In this document: positions 32,103-39,668 of the stretch, one piece after another | Layout: every line of letters begins with the position of its first letter | How positions within the stretch are numbered: the stretch's first letter is position 1 | Made by a program: the position numbers and the translations under genes | From: Thermoflexibacter sp. | GTDB taxonomy: Bacteria; Bacteroidota; Bacteroidia; Cytophagales; Thermoflexibacteraceae | Reading direction: 5' to 3' | Assembly: GCA_025455345.1 (NCBI GenBank) | Contig: JALOMS010000002.1 | Coordinates: forward strand, 1-39,668 | DNA: 39,668 nt | Notes under the pieces: generated by a model | The model's database searches: none | The model's input: the letters and a program-made list of their open reading frames with translations, nothing else | Told to the model about the DNA's origin: nothing

Positions 32103-33686
32103 ATGGTGCAAATTAGACCTGATGAGGTTTCTGCTATATTGAGAGAGCAGTTATCTAACTTCAAAACTGAAACTGAATTAGAAGAAGTTGGTACAGTTTT
32201 GCAAGTTGGTGATGGGGTAGCTCGTATTTATGGACTTACCAAAGTACAGTCTGGTGAGTTGATAGAGTTTGCAAACGGTTTGAGAGGATTGGTATTGAAC
32301 TTGGAAGAGGACAATGTAGGTGCGGTTATTTTTGGAGATTCCAGTGGTATTAAAGAAGGAGATACCGTCAAAAGAACACGCACGATTGCTTCTGTAAAAG
32401 TAGGCGAAGGTATGTTGGGACGTGTAGTAGATACACTTGGTAATCCCATAGATGGCAAAGGACCTATTCAAGGAGAGTTATTTGAAATGCCTTTGGAAAG
32501 AAAAGCTCCCGGAGTTATCTACCGACAACCTGTAAATGAGCCTTTACAAACAGGTATCAAGGCGATTGATGCGATGATTCCGATAGGAAGAGGGCAACGC
32601 GAGTTGATTATCGGCGACCGTCAGACAGGAAAAACCGCAGTAGCTATCGATACGATTATTAACCAAAAAGAATTTTATGAAGCAGGCAAACCTGTTTTTT
32701 GTATCTATGTAGCGATTGGGCAGAAAGCCTCTACAATAGCTGGTATTTTGAATACTTTGGAGAGAGCTGGCGCAATGACTTATACGATTATCGTGGCTGC
32801 TGCCGCTTCTGACCCTGCGCCTATGCAGTTCTACGCTCCATTTACGGGTGCGGCGATTGGCGAATATTTTAGAGATACAGGCAGACCTGCTTTGGCAATT
32901 TATGATGACCTTTCTAAGCAAGCTGTGGCATATAGAGAAGTATCTTTGCTTTTGAGAAGACCTCCTGGACGTGAGGCATACCCTGGAGACGTATTCTATT
33001 TGCACTCTCGCTTACTGGAACGTGCCGCAAAAATCAATAACTTTGACGAGGTAGCACAACAGATGAATGACCTTCCTCCTTCTTTGAAACACAAAGTAAA
33101 AGGTGGTGGTTCTTTGACTGCCTTACCAATTATTGAAACACAAGCAGGGGACGTTTCTGCCTATATTCCTACTAACGTAATCTCTATTACAGATGGTCAG
33201 ATATTCTTAGAATCTAACTTGTTTAACTCTGGTATTCGTCCCGCGATTAACGTAGGTATCTCTGTATCAAGAGTAGGTGGTTCTGCACAGATTAAATCTA
33301 TGAAGAAAGTAGCTGGTACACTAAAACTTGACCAAGCACAGTTCCGCGAATTGGAAGCATTTGCAAAGTTCGGTTCTGACCTTGATGCCGCAACAAAATT
33401 GACGATTGACAGGGGTAGGAAAAACCAAGAAATCTTAAAACAAGCACAATACTCTCCTGTAGCCGTAGAGAAACAAGTAGCGATTATTTATGCTTCTACG
33501 AATGGATTGTTGGACGCTATACCTGTAAATAAAGTAAAGGATTTTGAAGTAGAGTTTTCTATAAGATTAGATGATGTAGTTTACAGCGATGCGCTTAACA
33601 AACTCAAAAATGGAGTATTAGATGATAGTGTAACAAGCGCATTAAAGTCTTTGGCTTCAGAATTGACTAAAAACTATGCAAAATAG
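32103..33686 (+). CDS. atpA: F0F1 ATP synthase subunit alpha
   Basis: 527 residues, normal length. The N-terminal beta barrel includes VGTVLQVGDGVARIYGL; the nucleotide-binding domain has Walker A GDRQTGKT (residues 171-178), IYDDLSKQAVAYREVSLLLR and GREAYPGDVFYLHSRLLERAA; the family signature PAINVGISVSRVGGSAQ is present. It provides the non-catalytic nucleotide sites of the F1 hexamer. In most Bacteroidota atpG follows atpA directly; here a terminator and an unrelated minus-strand gene follow. Confidence 0.97.
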   Translation: MVQIRPDEVSAILREQLSNFKTETELEEVGTVLQVGDGVARIYGLTKVQSGELIEFANGLRGLVLNLEEDNVGAVIFGDSSGIKEGDTVKRTRTIASVKVGEGMLGRVVDTLGNPIDGKGPIQGELFEMPLERKAPGVIYRQPVNEPLQTGIKAIDAMIPIGRGQRELIIGDRQTGKTAVAIDTIINQKEFYEAGKPVFCIYVAIGQKASTIAGILNTLERAGAMTYTIIVAAAASDPAPMQFYAPFTGAAIGEYFRDTGRPALAIYDDLSKQAVAYREVSLLLRRPPGREAYPGDVFYLHSRLLERAAKINNFDEVAQQMNDLPPSLKHKVKGGGSLTALPIIETQAGDVSAYIPTNVISITDGQIFLESNLFNSGIRPAINVGISVSRVGGSAQIKSMKKVAGTLKLDQAQFRELEAFAKFGSDLDAATKLTIDRGRKNQEILKQAQYSPVAVEKQVAIIYASTNGLLDAIPVNKVKDFEVEFSIRLDDVVYSDALNKLKNGVLDDSVTSALKSLASELTKNYAK

Positions 33687-33727
33687 TTTAATCACTGTTT
33701 GATAGATATATTAGAAAAGACAATCGC

Positions 33728-33768
33728 AAAGTGCCAAACTTGACAAGGTTTGGTACTTTTATTTTTGT
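33728..33768 (+). terminator. Rho-independent terminator after atpA
   Basis: AAAGTGCCAAAC and GTTTGGTACTTT pair over 12 bases (one G-T) around an 8-base loop, followed by TATTTTTG. It closes the atp operon 41 bases after the atpA stop. Confidence 0.75.
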
Positions 33769-33784
33769 TTTAAATGAATGATTG

Positions 33785-34858
33785 TTAGTAAATTAATACA
33801 CCATCATTTGCTGACATAAATTTCCAAATTCCATTTGTTCCCGTAGCCCAAGTGTTTAGATTAAAAGAGCCTGCCGTCTTCATCGTAGGACTCGCCTGCA
33901 ACTCATAAACCCGTACAGCTTGTTGCCCAACATCCCAGGTAAGAGGCTTTTTTGACACACAAACTTCTGGTATGGAGTGATTATAACGTTGAAAAAAGAA
34001 TGCTTTGTTCAATCCTACTACTTTGGCTATCCCGTCTGCGTCAATCAATACTGCCGTTTTTTCATCTACCCCAATCCCCTTAATATCTAATGTCCAATCT
34101 TTGACTATTCTTGCCATAAACCCCAATAACCTTCCTTGTCTATTTCTTTGGGAAAAATGTTGGTCTGTAATTGTATTGGTCAATAATGGACTATTTACAA
34201 AATCATCTTTACCTATTGTAACTCCTTGATGATATGGGTCGCTTAGTACTTCAGAAGAGGTTACAGAGCCATTGAGTGCGGAGAAGTAAAGTTTACCTAA
34301 TATGGCACAGCCTGCACTCGTTCCTCCCACAGGTACTTTTTTAGTATTTATCAAATAATTAATAGCGTCTTCTACGGGTGTATCTCTCCAATTATTCACA
34401 TAGTCCGCTTGGTCGCCACCAGCGATGAACAAAGCTTCTGCATTCCTAATTTTATTGATAACTTCTGAATTTTGAGCAATTGTACGAGAGGTAATCATAA
34501 TAGTTTCGCAAGAATTTACTCCGCCCAACTCAGAAAATATATATGGATTGTAACCATCTGCGCCTGTAACTCTTATGACTACAAAATCTCCACCACCTGA
34601 CTTTTGTATCATCCAACGCAAAGCCTCATCTACATCTGTACTGCCACCCATTAGAACAATACCACCCGAAGTAGCTGTCTGTACATCTGTAGCACTACCA
34701 ATAAGATATGAGGTATAATCCTTCTTAGCCACGTCAGTACGGCTATCAGATACTTCTGTGGGCATATTTCCACTTATTCCTCCTTTTCTACACGCATAAA
34801 ATGAGATACTTAGCAATAAAAGTAATAATGATAAAATACGTAAATGGTTGTTTGACAT
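33785..34858 (-). CDS. Cyanophycinase-like peptidase S51 family lipoprotein
   Basis: 357 residues. The signal ends in SISFYAC, with lipidation Cys23. The S51 core is clear: GGIVLMGGSTDVDEALRWM, LFIAGGDQADYV (residues ~143-154), and GGTSAGCAILG with the nucleophile Ser181, followed by DQHFSQRNRQGRL, a cyanophycinase signature. True cyanophycinases cut cyanophycin to beta-Asp-Arg dipeptides; lipid-anchored homologs in Bacteroidota probably process other peptides or scavenged cyanophycin outside the cytoplasm. Single gene, converging on the atp operon. Confidence 0.88.
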   Translation of the reverse strand: MSNNHLRILSLLLLLLSISFYACRKGGISGNMPTEVSDSRTDVAKKDYTSYLIGSATDVQTATSGGIVLMGGSTDVDEALRWMIQKSGGGDFVVIRVTGADGYNPYIFSELGGVNSCETIMITSRTIAQNSEVINKIRNAEALFIAGGDQADYVNNWRDTPVEDAINYLINTKKVPVGGTSAGCAILGKLYFSALNGSVTSSEVLSDPYHQGVTIGKDDFVNSPLLTNTITDQHFSQRNRQGRLLGFMARIVKDWTLDIKGIGVDEKTAVLIDADGIAKVVGLNKAFFFQRYNHSIPEVCVSKKPLTWDVGQQAVRVYELQASPTMKTAGSFNLNTWATGTNGIWKFMSANDGVLIY

Positions 34859-35333
34859 AATGATACTTTATTTTGTCAATTTTAAAATGAATTCGTGCAA
34901 TAAGTGATTCAACTTTTCTAAGTTCCCCTGCGGGGAAAGACTTGCTGTAAATGTGTATTTTGGCTCCCTTCTCCTTCGGGGAAGGGCTGGGGTTGGGGCG
35001 GTTATTTTTGCTCACTTACTTAAGTGATTCAACTTTTCTAAGCGTTCTTTATTTAGCCTCGTAGAGGCGAAAGTTTTGTAAAAAACAAGTATTATTCTAT
35101 CACAAAGTCACGTATGGACGAAACGGACATCTTGTTAGTTAGCAAGTTACGCCTCCATGAGTTACGCCTCCATGAGGCTTTACATATAAGCATTATCTGT
35201 TAGTTTTACAAAACGCAAGTTCCTAACGGAACTGCATACAAAAACGTTTACTTTTGTTGAATTACGTAGAATATTCTTATAAATAACAAGAGTTTTATGC
35301 CTAATTATCAATCTTTTACCTAATTAGATAAGG
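34859..35333. repeat. Repeat-rich intergenic region
   Basis: No gene is convincing here. Contents: a 22-bp direct repeat (34901-34922 and 35021-35042, exactly 120 bases apart); TTCCCCTGCGGGGAA (34923-34937); the G-rich repeat CCCTTCTCC-TTC-GGGGAAGGG (34966-34986) with a CTGGGGTTGGGG tail; TTTAGCCTCGTAGAGGCGAAAG (35052-35073), the inverse of the element at 20708; a 15-bp tandem duplication GTTACGCCTCCATGA (35146-35175); and the hairpin AGTTCC-TAAC-GGAACT near 35218. A 75-codon minus-strand frame runs across part of it but translates the repeats and is not a gene. Confidence 0.65.
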
Positions 35334-35642
35334 TTACAATACTTCTTCTAATAAAGACCTAAACGCATAATATCGCCCACTAAATTTTTTTTCTACTTCT
35401 TCTCTTAAGGCTTTTGCGTACTTTGCCTCATATTCTTGGAATTTTTCCAAACTTTCACAAAAATATTGTACTGCGTAGTTTGTACCTGTATTATCTTCTA
35501 CGCTTGTTAAGAGTCTGAAGAAACGATAATGAGAAAATATGCCTGTTCGCATTACATCAGGAATATGCACCTCTTTCATCCATTTTACCCAACTTTCGTG
35601 GGATTCATCTTCTATATTGATAGTTACATTGTATAAAATCAT
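35334..35642 (-). CDS. DUF4286 family protein
   Basis: 102 residues from the Met at 35642; an upstream in-frame ATG adds 14 Asn-rich residues and is unlikely. The opening MILYNVTINIEDESHESWVK and HIPDVMRTGIFSHYRFFRLL, and the later GTNYAVQYFC, are the DUF4286 pattern, a small ferredoxin-like cytosolic protein widespread in Bacteroidota and of unknown function. It starts 45 bases after the stop of the deacetylase gene on the same strand. Confidence 0.8.
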   Translation of the reverse strand: MILYNVTINIEDESHESWVKWMKEVHIPDVMRTGIFSHYRFFRLLTSVEDNTGTNYAVQYFCESLEKFQEYEAKYAKALREEVEKKFSGRYYAFRSLLEEVL

Positions 35643-35686
35643 ATTATTATTATTTTGTATATTGTGTTTAGTTCGGTTTATCATGG

Positions 35687-36457
35687 CTAATAAAAGGCTT
35701 TGTGCAAAAGAACTATCCCACCATTATGAGCATACTTTTCTATACGCATAAAGAGTTCTAAAGGAGAGTTGCGTTTGATATCCCAATCATAAGTGTCTAT
35801 TGACCAGTTGATTATTTTGTAGCCTCTTACTCCAAGCTCTATAATCTGCTCATCAGAAATCATACCATACGGCGGACGGAAAAGCAAGGGTTTTATCCCA
35901 AGTTCTTGTACAAATACGTCTTCTGATAGCTTCAAATCTTCCATCATCTGTTCGGTAGTGATTTGTGTAAGTTTGTCATGAGCAAATGAATGATTCCCTA
36001 TCAAATGTCCAGCATTTTGAATAGCCAAAGCATTATGTTTATACGTTTTGATTCGATTCCCAATGAGAAAAAAAGTTGCTTTGATTTTGTACTTTTCCAA
36101 TATTCTTAATACTTGGGGGCAATACCAATCATCTGGGCTATCGTCAAATGTAAGTGCTATTTGTTTGATAGTTTTACGTTTTTTGATAGGTTGTTCTAAA
36201 AAATAAACTTCAGAAAAAGCTTTTGCCTGTCTTTCCACTTCACTTTTAAAGATTTTTTCTGAGATGCTTTCTGCCTGATTTTTCAGATAGCTTTTATCTA
36301 ATAGCCAATTAGGGAAATCTTCAGACGAGATAGAAAAAGCAGGCGTATATTGATAGCTATTTGTGTCAATGAATGGCTTGATAATAAGCAACATGACATA
36401 AAATATCGTAAATAAAATAGCTACTCCTACGCCTCGTCTGATAAACCGATTTCGCAT
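35687..36457 (-). CDS. Polysaccharide deacetylase (NodB domain), C-terminally short
   Basis: 256 residues. Residues ~9-28 form a membrane anchor. The NodB domain has motif 1 LTFDDSPDD (Asp105, Asp106), motif 2 NHSFAH (metal ligands His156 and His160), motif 3 FRPPYG and INWSIDTYDW. The last motif, normally LLHDG or similar followed by ~40 more residues, appears as GGIVLLHKAFY and the frame stops there. All metal ligands and the catalytic base remain, but the final helices of the domain are missing, so activity is uncertain. It should act on cell wall or surface N-acetylated glycans in the periplasm. The start lies 8 bases after the stop of the lipoprotein gene upstream, so they may be co-transcribed. 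Confidence 0.85.
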   Translation of the reverse strand: MRNRFIRRGVGVAILFTIFYVMLLIIKPFIDTNSYQYTPAFSISSEDFPNWLLDKSYLKNQAESISEKIFKSEVERQAKAFSEVYFLEQPIKKRKTIKQIALTFDDSPDDWYCPQVLRILEKYKIKATFFLIGNRIKTYKHNALAIQNAGHLIGNHSFAHDKLTQITTEQMMEDLKLSEDVFVQELGIKPLLFRPPYGMISDEQIIELGVRGYKIINWSIDTYDWDIKRNSPLELFMRIEKYAHNGGIVLLHKAFY

Positions 36458-36465
36458 ATAAAATA

Positions 36466-37686
36466 TTATTTTTTGATTGCCCTAATCAAGTTATTTTCTT
36501 TTGTTCCCCAGTGATACCCTAAATCAAAAGGCAAAGAGGTTACTTTGCCAAGGGCATGAAGGCTATCATAAAACCCTTTCAAATCTTTCTGTCCCATATT
36601 TTTGAAATCGCGTATAGGCTTGTCGTATATCCCATATACCGTCAAATCCCACTGAGAACGATTAAAAAATCTAAAAGGCATGCCAGTATCATCTTGTAAA
36701 ATAAAACGACTTTTCTCTAAGACAATAGGTCGCAAATCTGTAAAATAGGGGAAGTGGAGTAGATAAGAGGCTGATTTGAAGTAGCTATTGCTTATGGGTA
36801 AGTTTGCTAAAAATTTCGCAAAATTGGGATTCTGCTTCAGTCCACTATTGGAAAGGTCTTGGCGAAAATAATAAACGGTCTTGGTGCGATTATCTTTGGG
36901 TGCAAAGAAACTCACTTTTACACCTTTGAGCTTTACATCTACGGTGTCTATGACTGTACTTATGATTTTCCCATTTTCAGCCAAATTTACCTGCTCTATA
37001 TTGGTGATAGTATGACCTGTACGTACAATAAAAAGGCAAAGTACGGGCAATATGCCTTCTGTACGCCCTCTTTGGAAGTCTTTGGACATTTTGCGCGTGA
37101 GGAAATAACTCTTGTCCAATAAGTCATCAATGGATTCCAACACAGAAATGAAATAATTGTCTATCATTTTTGCATTGAAAGTGCTAAGGTCGGGAAAAGG
37201 CATCACTGTTTCTAAACCAATCAAAGTATAGCTATCTGCTTGAGGGAAAAGATTGTAAGCATTGACAAAATCAGGACCCGAAAATGGATAGAATAAGGGA
37301 GTGTGGTCTTGGTTGGCTACGACTAATTCTTGATTAGCCCATGCACGCATTTTAGCAAAGCGGTCAGAGTCGACTTTGGCCCATGATTTTTCCATATTTC
37401 CCATGAATGTCTTGTAGTTATCCGTTTGTGTGTAAATGGCTAACTCACTTCCACTTTCTAAAGGCAAACCAGCCACCAAGCGAGCAAAATCATTGAATTT
37501 GGGATTGATAATCTTGGGTACGTTAGGAGTAGTAAGGGCTTGGTTATCAGAAGAAGTTATAGGAATATCAAATCTTTCAGATTTGGCAGTATCTTTTTGT
37601 AAATGAGTGGATTGATTTTGGGAACTGTCTTGCCCACAACCTTGTATTAGCAAAACAATTAATAAAAACAAGATAGGGAATCTCAT
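36466..37686 (-). CDS. Lipoprotein of unknown function
   Basis: 406 residues from the Met at 37686, which opens a lipoprotein signal MRFPILFLLIVLLIQGC (Cys17); an ATG 7 codons upstream gives a poorer signal. I do not recognise the domain. The mature protein has a Ser/Thr/Gln-rich linker, then segments FARLVAGLPLESGSEL, FYPFSGPDFVNAYNLFPQADSYTLIGLE, TVYYFRQDLSNSGL and DLTVYGIYDKPI. The FSGPDF and LIGLE region suggests a conserved bacteroidetal family. Probably in an operon with the deacetylase downstream (8-base gap), hinting at a cell-envelope role. Confidence 0.65.
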   Translation of the reverse strand: MRFPILFLLIVLLIQGCGQDSSQNQSTHLQKDTAKSERFDIPITSSDNQALTTPNVPKIINPKFNDFARLVAGLPLESGSELAIYTQTDNYKTFMGNMEKSWAKVDSDRFAKMRAWANQELVVANQDHTPLFYPFSGPDFVNAYNLFPQADSYTLIGLETVMPFPDLSTFNAKMIDNYFISVLESIDDLLDKSYFLTRKMSKDFQRGRTEGILPVLCLFIVRTGHTITNIEQVNLAENGKIISTVIDTVDVKLKGVKVSFFAPKDNRTKTVYYFRQDLSNSGLKQNPNFAKFLANLPISNSYFKSASYLLHFPYFTDLRPIVLEKSRFILQDDTGMPFRFFNRSQWDLTVYGIYDKPIRDFKNMGQKDLKGFYDSLHALGKVTSLPFDLGYHWGTKENNLIRAIKK

Positions 37687-37841
37687 ATTTGTCGGTAAGT
37701 AATTCATTTATAATAATTTGATAAGCAATTACTTAGATTTTAAAGTTTTATAAAATTCCATACAAACGCAATAGTTTTTATTAACCTTGAATTACGTTTG
37801 TATGGGTAGAGTTTACAAAAAATTTATTCTTCTGTATTATT

Positions 37842-38837
37842 TTATGCCAATATCCATTTAAACTTATATTCTAAGTTAGGGGTTTTGATTCTTTCCGCAA
37901 TTCTATTTAAGCGTTCTGGGAGTTTAATCAAGTATTCTCTTGCTTTCTCTCCAGAGTCTTTCAATCCTGAAATATTTTCTATATTCCACGCCTTGATTAG
38001 GCTTTTGAGAATATCTGCATAGTCTATTGCTGTATAGACTCCTAAGCGTTGGGCGGCATCTGTAAAATGTCCAAAAGTCTTACCTACTTCCAGACCTACC
38101 TCGCGCAAGAAATGGGCGGGCATGACGATTTTCTTTTTCATCATGTCCTCAAAAGCAAGCATCATTTCGTTAGGGTCAAGCTCGAATATCTTCTCTACAA
38201 AGTGCATGTACGCCTTGGCGTGTCGCGCTTCGTCTCCTGCCACAAACCCACAAATTTTACTCAAGGCGGCATCTCCTTCTTTTCTTGCAATCGTGCCTAC
38301 TCTTCGGTGTGAGATATTAGTGGCTAATTCTTGGAAACTTGTATAAACAAAGTTACGATACGGGTCATCACCTGTTTGTATATTAAAGCCATCAGCAATT
38401 AAGTATTGGGTAGAGATTTCCATTTCTCTCATATCTACCCTTCCTGTCAGATATAAATACCTGTTCAGTACATCACCATGTCTATTTTCTTCGGCTGTCC
38501 AATTACGCACCCACTTCTTCCAACCACTCTCTTCGCTTGCTTCTTTGATACCATCTACGGCAAACAACCAAGATTCATACGTAGGCAAGGCTTCTTCAGT
38601 AATCGTATCACCAATCAATACAGCTATCAAATCATAAGAGAGAGCCTTTGCTCTTTCTTGTAACCCTTTGATTTCATCAAAGAAATTGTCCAAACTTGCA
38701 TTGGGTAAGAAATCAGTAGGTTGCCAGTATTCTTCTATGGGTTTTAGGAAGTCATAAATCGCTCCTGAGACATAGCCCTCAAGGTGTTTCATTACTTCTG
38801 AGCGTGTTAAGTCTGAAAAATTCATTGCTTTTTCCAA
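37842..38837 (-). CDS. Acyl-ACP desaturase (plant-type, soluble di-iron)
   Basis: 331 residues, the normal length of FA_desaturase_2 proteins. The two di-iron motifs are EENRHG (Glu117, His120) and DEARH (Glu203, His206), with further helix ligands such as Glu170 in SFQELA. These enzymes introduce a double bond, usually delta-9, into acyl chains bound to acyl carrier protein, using ferredoxin and oxygen, and adjust membrane fluidity. Cytosolic, without signal. Single gene; the upstream gap to 39101 contains its promoter. Confidence 0.92.
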   Translation of the reverse strand: MEKAMNFSDLTRSEVMKHLEGYVSGAIYDFLKPIEEYWQPTDFLPNASLDNFFDEIKGLQERAKALSYDLIAVLIGDTITEEALPTYESWLFAVDGIKEASEESGWKKWVRNWTAEENRHGDVLNRYLYLTGRVDMREMEISTQYLIADGFNIQTGDDPYRNFVYTSFQELATNISHRRVGTIARKEGDAALSKICGFVAGDEARHAKAYMHFVEKIFELDPNEMMLAFEDMMKKKIVMPAHFLREVGLEVGKTFGHFTDAAQRLGVYTAIDYADILKSLIKAWNIENISGLKDSGEKAREYLIKLPERLNRIAERIKTPNLEYKFKWILA

Positions 38838-39101
38838 ACAAACTATTTTATCTTAAATATTTGAATCTCTATTTTTTTTGCATCGTTATAAGGAATAGAT
38901 AATGATTAGACACGCAGACATGAGCAGTGCTAATATGAGATGGTCTGATACTGGATTTTTTAATAATATCTTATTGCTCATTTATCGCCCTTGACTATTT
39001 TCATGTATTTTTTGTATTTACTTTCAATAGATTTTTGCAATTCATATAATAAAACGTTGAGATTATACGTAATTCTTTTAGAACTAAATGCTGTAAGAAA
39101 A

Positions 39102-39668
39102 ATGAAAAAAATAGCTGTTTTTATTCATATTTTTATGATTTTATCCCTTTTGCTATCTGTATCTCCTATGGCAATGGCACAGACCAAAGCGCAAGAAGGT
39201 ACTTATGCCTTGTATATCAAACTGGGGAATCTACTCCGAAGAGGGTCTCAAGATGAGTTAGGAGAATATTTTATCAGAAAAGGACTTTCCGTAGTCAAAG
39301 ACAGAGACCGTTATTGGGAAGCGGCGGCTTATGAGGGCTTAGGTCTAATCTATAGAAGTAGAGGAGATGAGGAAACTGCCAATAAATACTTTTTAGATGC
39401 TTTGGGCTTGTACGGTATGGAAAAAATCACGGTTTGTGAAAAAGCCATGCACGCATTGATAGATAGCTCTGCCTCTAATAAAGAAGTGTTTAAGAATTTC
39501 AATGACTATAAGCCAAGCAATGTAAGAGAGGCTTTTATCAATATTAGAGTAGCCAATGCCCTGATAGAAGCCAAACAGTATGAAGTAGCACAAAAGTTAC
39601 TTTTAGAATCGCTAAGTATGGTCAAAGACGCAAATATGTATTGGGAGGCTTCTGCATACGAGTATCTG
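39102..39668 (+). CDS. Secreted TPR-type protein, 3' end outside the window
   Basis: 189 codons are open to the last base. A signal peptide (KKIAVFIHIFMILSLLLSVSPMAMA) is followed by TPR-like helices: ELGEYFIRKGLSVVKDRDRYWEAAAYEGLGLIYRSRGDEE and, later, YEVAQKLLLESLSMVKDANMYWEASAYEYL, each split here only for description. The repeating YWEA-AYE-LG pattern is typical of the N-terminal sensor region of bacteroidetal TPR histidine kinases or adenylate/diguanylate cyclase-like receptors, but the C-terminal domain is not in view, so the type is undecided. Confidence 0.75.
   Translation, partial: MKKIAVFIHIFMILSLLLSVSPMAMAQTKAQEGTYALYIKLGNLLRRGSQDELGEYFIRKGLSVVKDRDRYWEAAAYEGLGLIYRSRGDEETANKYFLDALGLYGMEKITVCEKAMHALIDSSASNKEVFKNFNDYKPSNVREAFINIRVANALIEAKQYEVAQKLLLESLSMVKDANMYWEASAYEYL

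Noticed and set aside
32178..33005. Minus-strand open frames of 97 and 153 codons inside atpA
   Set aside because: Antisense shadows; composition (Ser/Arg-rich) and lack of motifs argue against genes.
34788..35015. Minus-strand 75-codon frame containing NRPNPSPSPKEKG
   Set aside because: It is the translation of an intergenic G-rich palindromic repeat that also overlaps the start of the cyanophycinase-like gene.

Overview
The window looks like the chromosome of an AT-rich member of the Bacteroidota, most likely a Cytophagales-type organism. The evidence is a 1.4-kb-scale surface protein with a gliding/type IX secretion C-terminal domain, the atpBEFHA gene order with a long secreted N-terminus on AtpB, a bacteroidetal DnaE with an N-terminal PHP domain, many lipoproteins, a plant-type acyl-ACP desaturase, and weak ribosome binding sites with occasional TAnnTTTG-type -7 elements. 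The assignment below phylum level is inference. I saw no rRNA, tRNA or CRISPR array.

Layout. Positions 1-4064 hold accessory genes: two PD-(D/E)XK-like proteins (the first cut by the window edge), an SGNH hydrolase, a DUF1080 lipoprotein, a palindromic repeat with a terminator, and an MNT nucleotidyltransferase whose HEPN-type partner seems reduced to a stub. dnaE (4112-7660) follows. Immediately downstream is a two-gene PARIS-like anti-phage cassette (ATPase AriA-like and DUF4435/TOPRIM AriB-like, 7742-10064). The last 69 bp of dnaE, including its stop codon, are repeated with 4 differences just after the cassette (10071-10139), so the cassette is bracketed by two copies of the dnaE 3' end.

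On the minus strand, 10292-13405 is a three-gene operon: a CHAT-domain protease-like protein, a protein of unknown fold, and a KGGVGR-type ParA/MinD-like ATPase. The CHAT protein and the middle protein share a GN-N-QG segment; the CHAT protein and the ATPase share a C-terminal helical domain resembling effector-associated domains. This is the best candidate here for a poorly described conflict/defence system. Next come a secreted Dabb-domain protein, a DUF2071 gene remnant, an AccI-like type II restriction-modification pair (14256-16993), and a large lipoprotein with a PVC-type heme-binding domain whose coding sequence carries palindromic repeats.

Positions 20274-22793 hold a repeat-rich gap and a second ATPase-nuclease pair (AAA ATPase overlapping a PD-(D/E)XK protein by 4 bases) that I cannot assign to a named system. 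The right part is mostly core: the surface protein (22858-27102), a TPR protein, atpBEFHA (29196-33686, with no atpG following), a cyanophycinase-like lipoprotein, a repeat-rich gap, a DUF4286 protein, a C-terminally short polysaccharide deacetylase, an unknown lipoprotein, an acyl-ACP desaturase, and the start of a TPR protein running off the window.

Taken together, about 22 kb around dnaE contains at least four recognisable or likely anti-phage/conflict modules mixed with gene remnants and palindromic repeats: a defence-island-like stretch built around a housekeeping gene.
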